DNA of 64,000 nucleotides, taken from contig NZ_KE159677.1 of the NCBI RefSeq assembly GCF_000403395.2, positions 97,230 to 161,229 on the forward strand. The letters run 5' to 3'. This document shows, in pieces, positions 52,135 to 59,911 of the stretch (position 1 is the stretch's first letter; every line of letters begins with the position of its first letter). This stretch comes from Anaerotruncus sp. G3(2012) (GTDB taxonomy: Bacteria; Bacillota; Clostridia; Oscillospirales; Ruminococcaceae). The notes beneath the pieces were generated by a model. That model saw nothing but the letters and a program-made list of their open reading frames with translations, was not told the DNA's origin and ran no database searches. The position numbers and the translations under genes are program-made.

Positions 52135-52435
52135 GAGCGCAATTTAGGGGACGGTGTTTCCACCCCCTGAAAAATGAACTTCGCGCAGGCTGCGTAAATC
52201 GACAGCCGAAGCCATCCTGCGGCCCTCTGGACTGTGGGTGGTCCTCTCCCTGCGAGGTGAGGAAAATGCACAGAGAAGTACGGGTTCCCTTTGTAATGCG
52301 ATGCCGCCGTATCTCTTCTGCCTTTGACTACATATTCTCTTGATAGCACACAGGAAGTACGGTTTCGATGTACTACTTCCGGCTCTGCTCTCATAGGATT
52401 GGACGAGGCATCAAGGAGGAGGTGGCAATGCCGCA
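52135..52435. other. 300-base region before the small 52436 gene
   Basis: No long gene. It has a weak hairpin after the ATPase stop (TTTAGGGG / CCCCCTGAA), a stem GGAAGTA / TACTTCC (52353-52380) and a possible 23-codon ORF beginning ATGTAC near 52370 whose TGA overlaps the ATG at 52436. Confidence 0.4.
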
Positions 52436-52621
52436 ATGAAGCAGCGCAAGCTCAACTACCGGTTCCACGATCCCAACCCAGCGGCAGTGACCGCCGACTA
52501 CATACTAAAAATTTTAATTGAGGCCAACGCGGGAAAGGTGGAGGCGGCAATACAAAATGCCGCCGATACCACCCTCGCTGCCGATGAGGGACCGGATCGC
52601 TGCCAGGGACACTCCGCATGA
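52436..52621 (+). CDS. Small 61-residue protein, candidate recombination directionality factor
   Basis: Begins MKQRKLNYRFHDPNPAAVTA and continues with a helix DYILKILIEANAGKVEAAIQ. AAGGAGGAGGTGG lies upstream, and its ATG overlaps a TGA. I recall very similar short proteins beside serine recombinases in clostridial elements. Large serine recombinases need a small partner for excision and these are typically short, basic and near the recombinase. This is the best candidate in the element on those grounds, but it is inference. A strong terminator begins before its stop. Confidence 0.6.
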   Translation: MKQRKLNYRFHDPNPAAVTADYILKILIEANAGKVEAAIQNAADTTLAADEGPDRCQGHSA

Positions 52622-52641
52622 TGCGGGGTGTCCCCTTTTTT
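52606..52641. terminator. Strong bidirectional terminator
   Basis: GGGACACTCCGCAT / ATGCGGGGTGTCCC followed by TTTTTT, between the small gene and the convergent ATPase. Confidence 0.85.
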
Positions 52642-52644
52642 GCC

Positions 52645-54051
52645 CTACACCTCATAGTATTCCAGTATATCCGCATACTCCACCAGCGTCACATTGCCTA
52701 ACTCAGTTGCCCTTTCCATACAGCCCTTGGTAAAGCCGGACTTAGAGAACAGAAAGCAGTACACCTTACTGTGTTGGAACAGATGGCTGCGGTGAACCAG
52801 TGTTTCCAATACCCCCAGGTCAACTCGTTCATTTGTCCACTTGCACTCGCCAAAGAGGGCGGTGGTCTTGTCCTGTTCCCCCAGTATGTCGATCTCCGCC
52901 TGTGTCTTTTCAATGGGGTCATTGCCCCACCAGCGACCCAGGGAAGCAAACTCCACCGGGGAGCGCCCATCCAGCAGCAGCTTCCAAAGATACTGTTTAC
53001 ATATCTCTTCAAACACCTTGCCCATGTAGTGGTCGAGCTGCGGCGCGATGCGCTGGTACACCAGGTCAGCGGCTCCACGGGCAATCAAGGAATTGTTCTC
53101 CAGCACAAAGCGATGCCAGAAGCGGAACATATTATCCTCGATGGAGTACAGGGACTTACGGGAAGCCTTCTCCCCATAGGGAGTCTCCTTCTGCACGATC
53201 CCCAGGCTGATGAGATTCTTGATGTAGCTGGCGCAGACGTTGGTATCCTCGCCGACCTTGCTTGAAATCTCCGACATCCGAGAAGCCCCTGCTGCAATGG
53301 CGGTAATGATTGCCGTGTAAATGGCTGGTTCCCGCACCTCCTGCTTCAGAAGGTTCACCGGCTCCTCATAGAGAAAGGAAATGGGATTGAGGAAGGTGTT
53401 CTTGATGTTTTCCTCAATACTCAGACGGTCGTTGATTTGCAGCAGGTATTGTGGTGTCCCTCCGACGATCCCGTAGGCCAACGCCTTGTCCTCGCCTTTG
53501 AAGTGGTTGAAATAGCGGCAGGTTTCCTCGAAGTCGAAGGGCAGCAGTTTCATCTGTGCCGTGCGCCTGCCGTAGAGCGGGGCCTTATATGCCAACACCT
53601 GATCCTCCATATAGGACATGGACGAGCCGCAGAGAATCAACATCAGCTTGGAGGTATCCTTATTTTTGTCGATCAGGAGCTGCAAGGTGGAAGCAAGGCT
53701 TTTGGAGGACCGTGCCACATAGGGGTACTCATCCAGCACGAGGATCACCCGTTCCTTCTCCGCCATCTTAAAAACACATTCCAGCGCCGCCTGGAAGGAC
53801 ACGAAGGAAGTCTCCGCCGCAATGCCGCTGGCGTACTCCAGGATGCTCTTGCTGAGGTTCTCCAGGTTCTGCTTGGCATTGCTCTCCACGCCCATGAAAT
53901 AGATAGCTTTCTTACCCTGGATAAACTGGGTCAGAAGGGCTGTCTTTCCCACGCGGCGGCGGCCATACACAACTGCAAACTCAAACTTGCCTGATGCGTA
54001 TAGTTGCTCCAGCGATTTCAACTCCCGCTCTCTTCCGATAAACATAGCCAC
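52645..54051 (-). CDS. AAA ATPase with DUF234 (archaeal-type ATPase)
   Basis: 468 residues. Walker A FAVVYGRRRVGKTALLTQF (about 24-42), Walker B VILVLDEYPYVARS, sensor CGSSMSYMEDQ, a winged helix around 245-300 (GASRMSEISSKVGEDTNVCASYIKNL) and a C-terminal PD-(D/E)XK-like DUF234 domain (EIDILGEQDKTTALFGECKW). Such STAND-like/DUF234 proteins are frequent in gut bacteria; roles in stress, defence or toxin control are suspected. It is convergent to the small gene and divergent from the recombinase. Confidence 0.9.
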   Translation of the reverse strand: MAMFIGRERELKSLEQLYASGKFEFAVVYGRRRVGKTALLTQFIQGKKAIYFMGVESNAKQNLENLSKSILEYASGIAAETSFVSFQAALECVFKMAEKERVILVLDEYPYVARSSKSLASTLQLLIDKNKDTSKLMLILCGSSMSYMEDQVLAYKAPLYGRRTAQMKLLPFDFEETCRYFNHFKGEDKALAYGIVGGTPQYLLQINDRLSIEENIKNTFLNPISFLYEEPVNLLKQEVREPAIYTAIITAIAAGASRMSEISSKVGEDTNVCASYIKNLISLGIVQKETPYGEKASRKSLYSIEDNMFRFWHRFVLENNSLIARGAADLVYQRIAPQLDHYMGKVFEEICKQYLWKLLLDGRSPVEFASLGRWWGNDPIEKTQAEIDILGEQDKTTALFGECKWTNERVDLGVLETLVHRSHLFQHSKVYCFLFSKSGFTKGCMERATELGNVTLVEYADILEYYEV

Positions 54052-54138
54052 ACCCCCATTCTTCTCATTTAGTATACCACATCAGCCACAAGTTAGTCAA
54101 TCATGATCTACTAAAGGTAGTTCCACTAAATTTCGGCA

Positions 54139-54167
54139 TTGATTCTCTAGCGAAGGTGTGCTATCAT
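54139..54167 (+). promoter_or_regulatory. Promoter of the large serine recombinase
   Basis: TTGATT, 17-bp spacer, TATCAT. A CATACAGA overlaps the -10 and resembles a sigma-E -10, but no matching -35 is seen, so vegetative transcription is the simpler reading. Confidence 0.55.
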
Positions 54168-54211
54168 ACAGATATAGTAGAACGTCTTGATTTTAATGGA
54201 GAGGTTTACCT

Positions 54212-55759
54212 ATGAACATTGCCGCTTACTGCCGTGTCTCCACGGAGAAAGAAGACCAGCTCAACAGTCTGGAGGCACAGAAGGAGTTCTTCTCTGAGTA
54301 CACTCAGCGTACCGGAGACACCCTCATCCGCCTGTACGCTGACGAGGGCCTGTCCGGCACGAAGATCAAGAACCGTAAGGAGTTCCTGCGCATGATGGCG
54401 GACGCCGAGCACCACTTGTTCGACATGGTGGTAGTCAAGGACATCTCCCGCTTTGCCCGGAACACGGTTGACCTGCTGCAAAATGTCCGCAGGCTGAAGG
54501 CCCTGGGCATCGAGACCCAGTTCCTCACCGCCAACATGACCAGCATGGGCAACAGCGAGTTTGTTTTAACCATCTTCGGTGCGCTGGCTCAGGAGGAGAG
54601 TGCCAACACCTCCAAGCGGGTGAAGTTCGGCAAGAAGCTGAACGCCGAGAAGGGGCGTGTCCCAAACATCGTCTACGGCTACGACAAGACCATCGGCGAC
54701 TACTTCAACCTGACCATCAACCAGGAGGAGGCTGCTGTCATCCGGCAGATCTATCACTGGTACACCCAGGAGGGCTACGGCTCCGCCAAGATTGCCAATA
54801 TGCTCAACGAGCGTGGCCTGAAGACCAAACGCAACTGCCAGTGGAGCCAGAACGCTGTGGGGCATATCCTCCGAAACGAGCTGTATACCGGGAAGATCAT
54901 CAATGGCAAGCAGGAGGTCACGGACTTCCTCACCGGACAGCGGGCGGACAGGGACGAAACTGACTGGATCGTGGTGGACAAGCCCGAGCTGCGCATCATT
55001 GACGATGAAACCTTCCAACAAGCACAGGAAGTCCTGCACTCCCGGCACAGTGCTTTCAAGATCACTCGGGAGCGGCAGAGCAATAAGCACCTGTTCTCTA
55101 CCCTCATCAAGTGTAAGGAGTGCGGCTGGTCTTTCCGGCGTACCGTCCGCACCTATAAAAACACCTATGTACGCTGGGTCTGCTCCGGTCACAACGGACG
55201 GGGAGCCGACAGCTGCCCCAACGCCGTGACGGTGGATGAGGAGGAACTGATCGAGGTCTTGCAGGAATACTTCGCCGGACTGCTGAAAGCAAAGAAGTCC
55301 GTCATCAGCTATGTGGTGAACCAGTTTCAGAAGGTCTACAAGGCCAAGGACGAGAATCTGGACTACGAGAGAGAATTGACCGCCCAGCTTGCCAAGCTGC
55401 AAAAGACCCGGCAGAAGTACATGGATATGTACGCCGATGACCTGATCTCCCGTGACGAGCTGAACGCCAAGATCGGCGGGATGCGCAAGGAGATTGAGCG
55501 GCTGGAGAACGAATTGAAGATGATCTCCTACAACCTGACCAAAGGGGAGCAGTTGGAGAGCGTCCTGACCAGCACCTTCAAGGAGATCGAGGACATCACC
55601 GACGTACATCAGATGACCAACACCCAGCTCAAGCGTATTATACAGAAGATCGAGGTAGATAAAGAGGGGAATGTTGACATCTACCTGCGCCTTTTGGGCG
55701 ATTTAGGGCTGGACAGTACCGTTCTAATTAGCGATAACCTTACACAAGGATGTAACTGA
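54212..55759 (+). CDS. Large serine recombinase of the spoIIID element
   Basis: 515 residues. The catalytic domain (1-150) has AAYCRVSTEKEDQLNSLEAQ with nucleophile Ser10 and VVVKDISRFARN. The recombinase domain (about 160-270) and a zinc-ribbon domain (CKECGWSFRR..WVCSGHNGRGADSC) follow, then a coiled coil (about 370-450). It belongs to the same class as SpoIVCA (skin), SprA (SP-beta) and TndX-type enzymes. GGAGAGG precedes the ATG. The last codons, QGCN and TGA, run through the attachment core into spoIIID sequence. In the excised circle the frame would end QGWGKIERLIWIVK instead. It should excise the element during sporulation given a directionality partner. Confidence 0.92.
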   Translation: MNIAAYCRVSTEKEDQLNSLEAQKEFFSEYTQRTGDTLIRLYADEGLSGTKIKNRKEFLRMMADAEHHLFDMVVVKDISRFARNTVDLLQNVRRLKALGIETQFLTANMTSMGNSEFVLTIFGALAQEESANTSKRVKFGKKLNAEKGRVPNIVYGYDKTIGDYFNLTINQEEAAVIRQIYHWYTQEGYGSAKIANMLNERGLKTKRNCQWSQNAVGHILRNELYTGKIINGKQEVTDFLTGQRADRDETDWIVVDKPELRIIDDETFQQAQEVLHSRHSAFKITRERQSNKHLFSTLIKCKECGWSFRRTVRTYKNTYVRWVCSGHNGRGADSCPNAVTVDEEELIEVLQEYFAGLLKAKKSVISYVVNQFQKVYKAKDENLDYERELTAQLAKLQKTRQKYMDMYADDLISRDELNAKIGGMRKEIERLENELKMISYNLTKGEQLESVLTSTFKEIEDITDVHQMTNTQLKRIIQKIEVDKEGNVDIYLRLLGDLGLDSTVLISDNLTQGCN

Positions 55760-55892
55760 TCGTTTAAAGAAAATCAACCCCACGATCTATGCGCAGGTCA
55801 AGCAGGTACTTGATCTAAACAAGTCTGAACGGCACATCCGGGGCGGGATTGCCACGCGGGAAAAGTATGCACGAATCAAAAGCTACGGATGA
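55748..55892 (+). CDS. spoIIID: spoIIID, 3' half
   Basis: Reads (from GGATG) VTDRLKKINP, then YAQVKQVLDLNKSERHIRGG and ATREKYARIKSYG before TGA at 55890-55892. This is the C-terminal half of SpoIIID; the B. subtilis protein has VTERLPEINP-like and SIRHLRGGEATKLKY-like sequences at the same place. It has no start codon or ribosome site of its own. Joined to 32232-32351 it gives an 86-residue SpoIIID, a normal length for Clostridia. It overlaps the last codons of the recombinase in another frame. Confidence 0.9.
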
Positions 55893-55948
55893 GGATTTGT
55901 TTTTCGTCTGGATGTGAAACAGGCGTTCATGCCCTGTAGAGTAGAAAA

Positions 55949-55985
55949 GTCCGCCTCTCCGGAATACGGAAAGGCGGACCTTTTT
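55949..55985. terminator. Bidirectional terminator after spoIIID
   Basis: GTCCGCCT-CTCCG / CGGA-AAGGCGGAC followed by TTTTTATT; shared by spoIIID and the convergent RACo-like gene. Confidence 0.85.
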
Positions 55986-55986
55986 A

Positions 55987-57516
55987 TTATGGGGTAAAAA
56001 GCATCTGTTCGATATATCTTTCGTTGAAAAATGGGTCGGATGCCAATTCGATCGTACGGGCATCCTGTGCAATCCGTTCGGCCTCGTGCAGAGCAGGTTC
56101 CGACTGTGCGCAGAGACAGGCGCCCATTCCTGCCGCATTGCCCATCGAAACCACTGGCGCGCTGATACGAGGCAGCAGCCCAATCCGCATGGCGGCAGCA
56201 GGGTCGATATAACTGCCGAACCCACCCGCCAGACTGACTCCTGCCAGCCGGTCACAGGAGACCCCTGCGTGATGCAACAGAGTGTCCGCCCCCGCAGCGA
56301 TCGCAGCCTTTGCGAGCTGGAGCTGCCGGATGTCCTGTTGGGTCAGCACCACCCCATTCTGCAGGGGAAATTCCTCCCCATATCGTTCGTCCAGCAGGCC
56401 GGTTTCATCGAGCAGGCCCGCTTCCAGCAGTGCCGCGACCGCGTGAATCGCGCCAGTGCCGCAGATTCCCAATGCGGGGCCGCCACCGATCACCCGGCAA
56501 TCCGGGATGCCTTCCCGGATTGCAACCCGGTCGATTGCACCTGGCCCGGCGGTACGGCCACACCGAAGCCCTGCCCCCTCGAACGCGGGACCCGCGGCGG
56601 TCGAGCAGCAGAACAGGCCGTCCGGGGTCATCAGCGCCATCTCACCATTGGTGCCGACGTCGATCAACAGCTCCCACTGGCGCAACGGAGAGGAAAGCAG
56701 TGCGCAGGTCAAGTCCCCGCCCAGATAAGCGCTGATGCAGGGCGCCAGATAAACCTGTACCGCAGGCGAAAGGGACGGGAACCATCCCCGGGCGCTGTAG
56801 AGCACGCCGAACAGGCTCTGTGGGATATAGGGAGCGGCGGCGATACCCGATGGATCCAACCCTGCCGCCAGATGGAGCATGGTTGTGTTTCCGGTGAGCA
56901 CCACGCCCCGCACAGCCTGTTTTGGAACGCCGGCTGTTTCAAGCAGGGAGATAAACAGCCTGTCCAACTGCCGCAGGATCGCTTCCCGCAGTGGGACAAC
57001 CCCTTTTTGAGAAACGGAGGCGATCCGGGAGATTACATCCGCGCCATAGGGGGCCTGCGCATTCAGCTCACTGGTGGATGGACAGGCCCCGCTAAACGGC
57101 TCGGAGAGGCTGACCAGATAAACGGCAACCGTTGTAGTGCCGATGTCGGCGGCGAGCGCATATCCCTCCGCTCCAAACAGGGAGCTGCCCTCCCAACTGT
57201 TGACCTGTCCGGCAGTCTGTATCTGCGCAGACACCGCTTCCCCAACCTCAATCGTGCAATCCCCCACCGCTTCGGCCGCACAGGCGAGCCGCCAGTTTTC
57301 GAGCTGTTCCCCAATGGTCAGCAGCCGGCGTTCTTCTTGGGAGAGCGGGGAGAGTGCGCCGTATGCGCGGACCTTGCATTTTCCGCAGGTATGCGCACCC
57401 CCGCAGGGTTTCGCCAGCGGAACCTCTGCCTGCTCAAGCAGAGCGGAAAGCAGGGTGGGCGCATCCAACGGGAGTATCCGCCTTATGCCGGCATACCGGA
57501 TAACGACAGCTGCCAT
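55987..57516 (-). CDS. RACo-like ASKHA ATPase with N-terminal [2Fe-2S] ferredoxin domain
   Basis: 509 residues. A plant-type ferredoxin domain (1-90) has Cys38, 44, 47 and 79 (CGGAHTCGKC..C). The ASKHA actin-like ATPase follows: ALAADIGTTTVAVYL, VLTGNTTMLHLAAG, LLIDVGTNGEMAL and SLAGGFGSY. Relatives reductively reactivate the Co(II) state of corrinoid methyltransferases using ATP. No corrinoid protein or methyltransferase is in the window. ATG at 57516 is preceded by GGAGGGGGAG, one base after the PAP2 stop. Confidence 0.88.
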   Translation of the reverse strand: MAAVVIRYAGIRRILPLDAPTLLSALLEQAEVPLAKPCGGAHTCGKCKVRAYGALSPLSQEERRLLTIGEQLENWRLACAAEAVGDCTIEVGEAVSAQIQTAGQVNSWEGSSLFGAEGYALAADIGTTTVAVYLVSLSEPFSGACPSTSELNAQAPYGADVISRIASVSQKGVVPLREAILRQLDRLFISLLETAGVPKQAVRGVVLTGNTTMLHLAAGLDPSGIAAAPYIPQSLFGVLYSARGWFPSLSPAVQVYLAPCISAYLGGDLTCALLSSPLRQWELLIDVGTNGEMALMTPDGLFCCSTAAGPAFEGAGLRCGRTAGPGAIDRVAIREGIPDCRVIGGGPALGICGTGAIHAVAALLEAGLLDETGLLDERYGEEFPLQNGVVLTQQDIRQLQLAKAAIAAGADTLLHHAGVSCDRLAGVSLAGGFGSYIDPAAAMRIGLLPRISAPVVSMGNAAGMGACLCAQSEPALHEAERIAQDARTIELASDPFFNERYIEQMLFTP

Positions 57517-57517
57517 C

Positions 57518-58051
57518 TCACTCCCCCTCCATTTTTCGAATCGGAATCCACAGTTCAAACAGCCAGCGTGCAGCATAGGCGCAGCCGGTCCCAAGCAGCG
57601 CTCCCGCGAGCAGGTCGGTGGGATAGTGCACCGACAGGTAAAGTCGCGAAAACAGGATCAGCAAAGCGGCTGCCAGCGCCACCCGGCCCCACCGCTTAGG
57701 GTCCATCATCCAGACCACCATTGCCCCTGCAAACGAAACCGCGGCATGGCCCGAGGGGAACGAGTAAGAGGGCTCCGGCGGGATCAGAAGCTGGAGGTTG
57801 GGCAGGCGGGTATAAGGGCGGGCGCGCTGGAACAGGTTTTTCAGCGTCCCCTCCCCAAAGATCAACATGAGCAGCAGGGAAAGCGCCATCACGCCGCCCC
57901 ATTTGCGGGTGGGCTTATAACAGAGCAGGAGCAGGCAGACCGCCACCCAGAGATAGCCGTTATCCCCCAGGTGGGTAATCCAGACCATGATGCGGTCCAG
58001 AACCGGATGATGCAGGTTCTGCGCAACCCACTCGACGATCTTTAACTCCAT
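57518..58051 (-). CDS. PAP2-family membrane phosphatase
   Basis: 177 residues with about five membrane helices and the three PAP2 motifs KNLFQRARP, PSGH and SRLYLSVHYPTD. Such enzymes dephosphorylate undecaprenyl diphosphate or phosphatidyl phosphates at the membrane's outer face. It is the first gene of a two-gene unit with the RACo-like gene; that coupling looks accidental in function. Confidence 0.9.
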   Translation of the reverse strand: MELKIVEWVAQNLHHPVLDRIMVWITHLGDNGYLWVAVCLLLLCYKPTRKWGGVMALSLLLMLIFGEGTLKNLFQRARPYTRLPNLQLLIPPEPSYSFPSGHAAVSFAGAMVVWMMDPKRWGRVALAAALLILFSRLYLSVHYPTDLLAGALLGTGCAYAARWLFELWIPIRKMEGE

Positions 58052-58167
58052 GGCAATACCTCCCGATTTAAAATGTATCTGTTATGAAAGTGGTTTGACT
58101 ATACCATATTTCCAGGAAAAAAGATAGGGCCGGGCTGGAAAATCTTTCGCCGGAGCCTATTTTGTGC

Positions 58168-58173
58168 TATACT
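58168..58173 (+). promoter_or_regulatory. Extended -10 promoter of the phosphohexomutase gene
   Basis: TGTGC-TATACT with a poor -35 (TTTCGC) 17 bases upstream. Confidence 0.45.
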
Positions 58174-58257
58174 GTAAACAAGAATCGAGGCATTTGAACA
58201 GGATCAAATGGTTTTTGCGCAATCTGTTTTCATCTATATCTTTCAGGAGGGTTTTTT

Positions 58258-59778
58258 ATGTCGATTACCAGACAGGAAATGCGCCGGCTGCAAAATGGCA
58301 GTGACGTGCGGGGAGTTGCGGTGGAAGGGATAGAGGGACAGCCCGTCACCCTGACCGGCGAGGCCGCAAACCGGATTGCCCAGGCGTTCGCACGCTGGCT
58401 TTCCGCCAAAACCAGAAAGCCGGCGGAAGATCTGCGGATCAGCGTGGGGCACGATTCCCGCATCTCCGCGCCCGCACTCAAGGCGGAGGTGCTGGGCGGC
58501 CTGCGGGCGCAGAAGGCTGCCGCGCTTGACTGCGGGCTGGCATCCACCCCCTCAATGTTTATGTCGGTCCTCTTCCCCGAGACCGCTTGTGACGGGGCGA
58601 TTATGATTACCGCCAGCCATCTCCCGTTCAACCGCAACGGCCTGAAATTTTTCGATGCAGACGGAGGGCTGGAGCACGCTGATATCACCGCCCTGCTCGA
58701 GGATGCCGGAGGGCTGGACGCCGCAGAGGCATCGCTGGAAGGGATCGAACCGGTCGACCTGCTCTCCCTCTATGCCGCAAGCCTGCGCAAAAAAATCTGC
58801 GACGGGGTCAAGGCGGAGGATTATGCGCATCCGCTGGCAGGGCTGAAAATCGCGGTTGACGCGGGCAACGGGGCGGGCGGCTTTTTTGTCGAGCAGGTGC
58901 TGAAACCGCTCGGGGCGGACACCTCCGGCAGCCGCTATCTGGACCCGGACGGGACGTTCCCCAATCACATCCCCAACCCGGAGGACAAGCAGGCGATGGA
59001 GGCGGTGCGGCAGGCAACGCTCGAGAGCCACGCCGACCTCGGGATCATCTTTGATACCGATGTTGACCGGATGTCCGCGGTCCTGCACGACGGTTCGGAG
59101 GTCAACCGGGATGCGATCATCGCCATGATGGCAGCGATCCTCGCGGACGAATACCCAGGCGGAACGGTCGTCACCGATTCGGTCACCTCCGACCGGCTGA
59201 CCCGCTTCCTGGAGGAGGACCTCGGGATGAAACACCACCGGTTCAAACGCGGCTATAAAAATGTCATCAACGAGTCCCGGCGGCTGAACGCCGAGGGGAT
59301 TCTCTCGCCGCTCGCAATCGAGACCTCTGGACATGGCGCGCTCTCGGAAAACTACTTCCTGGATGATGGGGCCTATCTCGCGGTCAAGCTGTTAATCGCC
59401 GCCGCAAACGCCCGCAGGCAGGGCAAGCAGGTCGATTCGCTCATCGCCGGCCTGCCGCCCCTCTTCGAAGCGCGGGAGTACCGGATGAAGATCGCCGGGG
59501 AGGGGTTCCAGCGCTATGGACAGGAGGTGCTGGAGGCATTTGAAGCCCGCGCACAGGAGCGGGGGTTCCAGATCGCTCCCAACTCTTATGAGGGGGTGCG
59601 CCTCTCGTTCGACAGCGAGGCAGTGCAGGGCTGGATGCTGCTGCGGATGTCGCTGCATGACCCGCTGATGCCGCTCAACCTTGAGGGGCGCCGCGAGGGG
59701 GACTGTGCCCGTCTGACAGGGATCGCCAAAGAGCTGCTCGCCGGGTTTGACCGGCTCGACCTCTCCCCGCTCGGCTGA
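58258..59778 (+). CDS. Phosphoglucomutase/phosphomannomutase family protein
   Basis: 506 residues of the alpha-D-phosphohexomutase fold. The phosphoserine loop is MITASHLPFNRNGLKF (most members have TASHNP), the Mg2+ loop is FDTDVDRMS, the sugar loop ETSGHGA and the C-terminal phosphate loop SYEGVRLSF. It interconverts hexose 1- and 6-phosphates for glycan precursor supply. AGGAGG precedes the ATG. The GTP-like QTN of typical PMM is not present, so its exact sugar is open. Confidence 0.9.
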   Translation: MSITRQEMRRLQNGSDVRGVAVEGIEGQPVTLTGEAANRIAQAFARWLSAKTRKPAEDLRISVGHDSRISAPALKAEVLGGLRAQKAAALDCGLASTPSMFMSVLFPETACDGAIMITASHLPFNRNGLKFFDADGGLEHADITALLEDAGGLDAAEASLEGIEPVDLLSLYAASLRKKICDGVKAEDYAHPLAGLKIAVDAGNGAGGFFVEQVLKPLGADTSGSRYLDPDGTFPNHIPNPEDKQAMEAVRQATLESHADLGIIFDTDVDRMSAVLHDGSEVNRDAIIAMMAAILADEYPGGTVVTDSVTSDRLTRFLEEDLGMKHHRFKRGYKNVINESRRLNAEGILSPLAIETSGHGALSENYFLDDGAYLAVKLLIAAANARRQGKQVDSLIAGLPPLFEAREYRMKIAGEGFQRYGQEVLEAFEARAQERGFQIAPNSYEGVRLSFDSEAVQGWMLLRMSLHDPLMPLNLEGRREGDCARLTGIAKELLAGFDRLDLSPLG

Positions 59779-59804
59779 TTCCGCTACAGACAGCCTGTCC
59801 TTCC

Positions 59805-59836
59805 GCAAAAAGCGGGGAGATTTTCCCGCTTTTTGC
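59805..59836 (+). terminator. Terminator of the phosphohexomutase gene
   Basis: GCAAAAAGCGGG-gagatttt-CCCGCTTTTTGC. Confidence 0.8.
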
Positions 59837-59865
59837 TTGACCCGGTTCCCGCAACGGGGTATAAT
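59837..59865 (+). promoter_or_regulatory. Promoter of glyS
   Basis: TTGACC, 17-bp spacer, TATAAT. The transcript would begin about 40 bases before glyS, leaving no room for a T-box leader. Confidence 0.85.
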
Positions 59866-59911
59866 AATGCACATGACTTTCCGTTACTGAGAGATTGAGA
59901 GGATGACGCTA

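Larger units (their letters stand above)
32353..55752. mobile_element. spoIIID-intervening element with large serine recombinase
   Basis: Exactly 23,400 bp between the two copies of GGATG (32348-32352 and 55748-55752). Removal joins spoIIID in frame. It carries its own large serine recombinase at the right end, plasmid/phage-type genes (ParB, two Rep-like proteins, YqaJ nuclease, DUF932, resolvase, DUF927-like ATPase) and no structural phage genes, relaxase or mating pore. The left junction has a dyad-like attL and the right an attR whose GGATG core lies within the end of the recombinase gene. Confidence 0.9.

Noticed and set aside
54162..54170. Sigma-E or sigma-K promoter for the large serine recombinase
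   Set aside because: CATACAGA resembles a sporulation -10 but no matching -35 lies at the right distance; a vegetative TTGATT-17-TATCAT fits better. Left open, not called.
54566..55609. 347-codon minus-strand frame opposite the large serine recombinase
   Set aside because: Antisense shadow; the plus strand carries all recombinase motifs.
56086..57699. 537-codon plus-strand frame opposite the RACo-like and PAP2 genes
   Set aside because: Antisense shadow; it spans two real genes and its translation is Arg/Pro/Gln-rich without any domain.
59866..59911. T-box leader before glyS
   Set aside because: The promoter leaves a leader of only about 40 bases and no T-box motif or antiterminator is seen.
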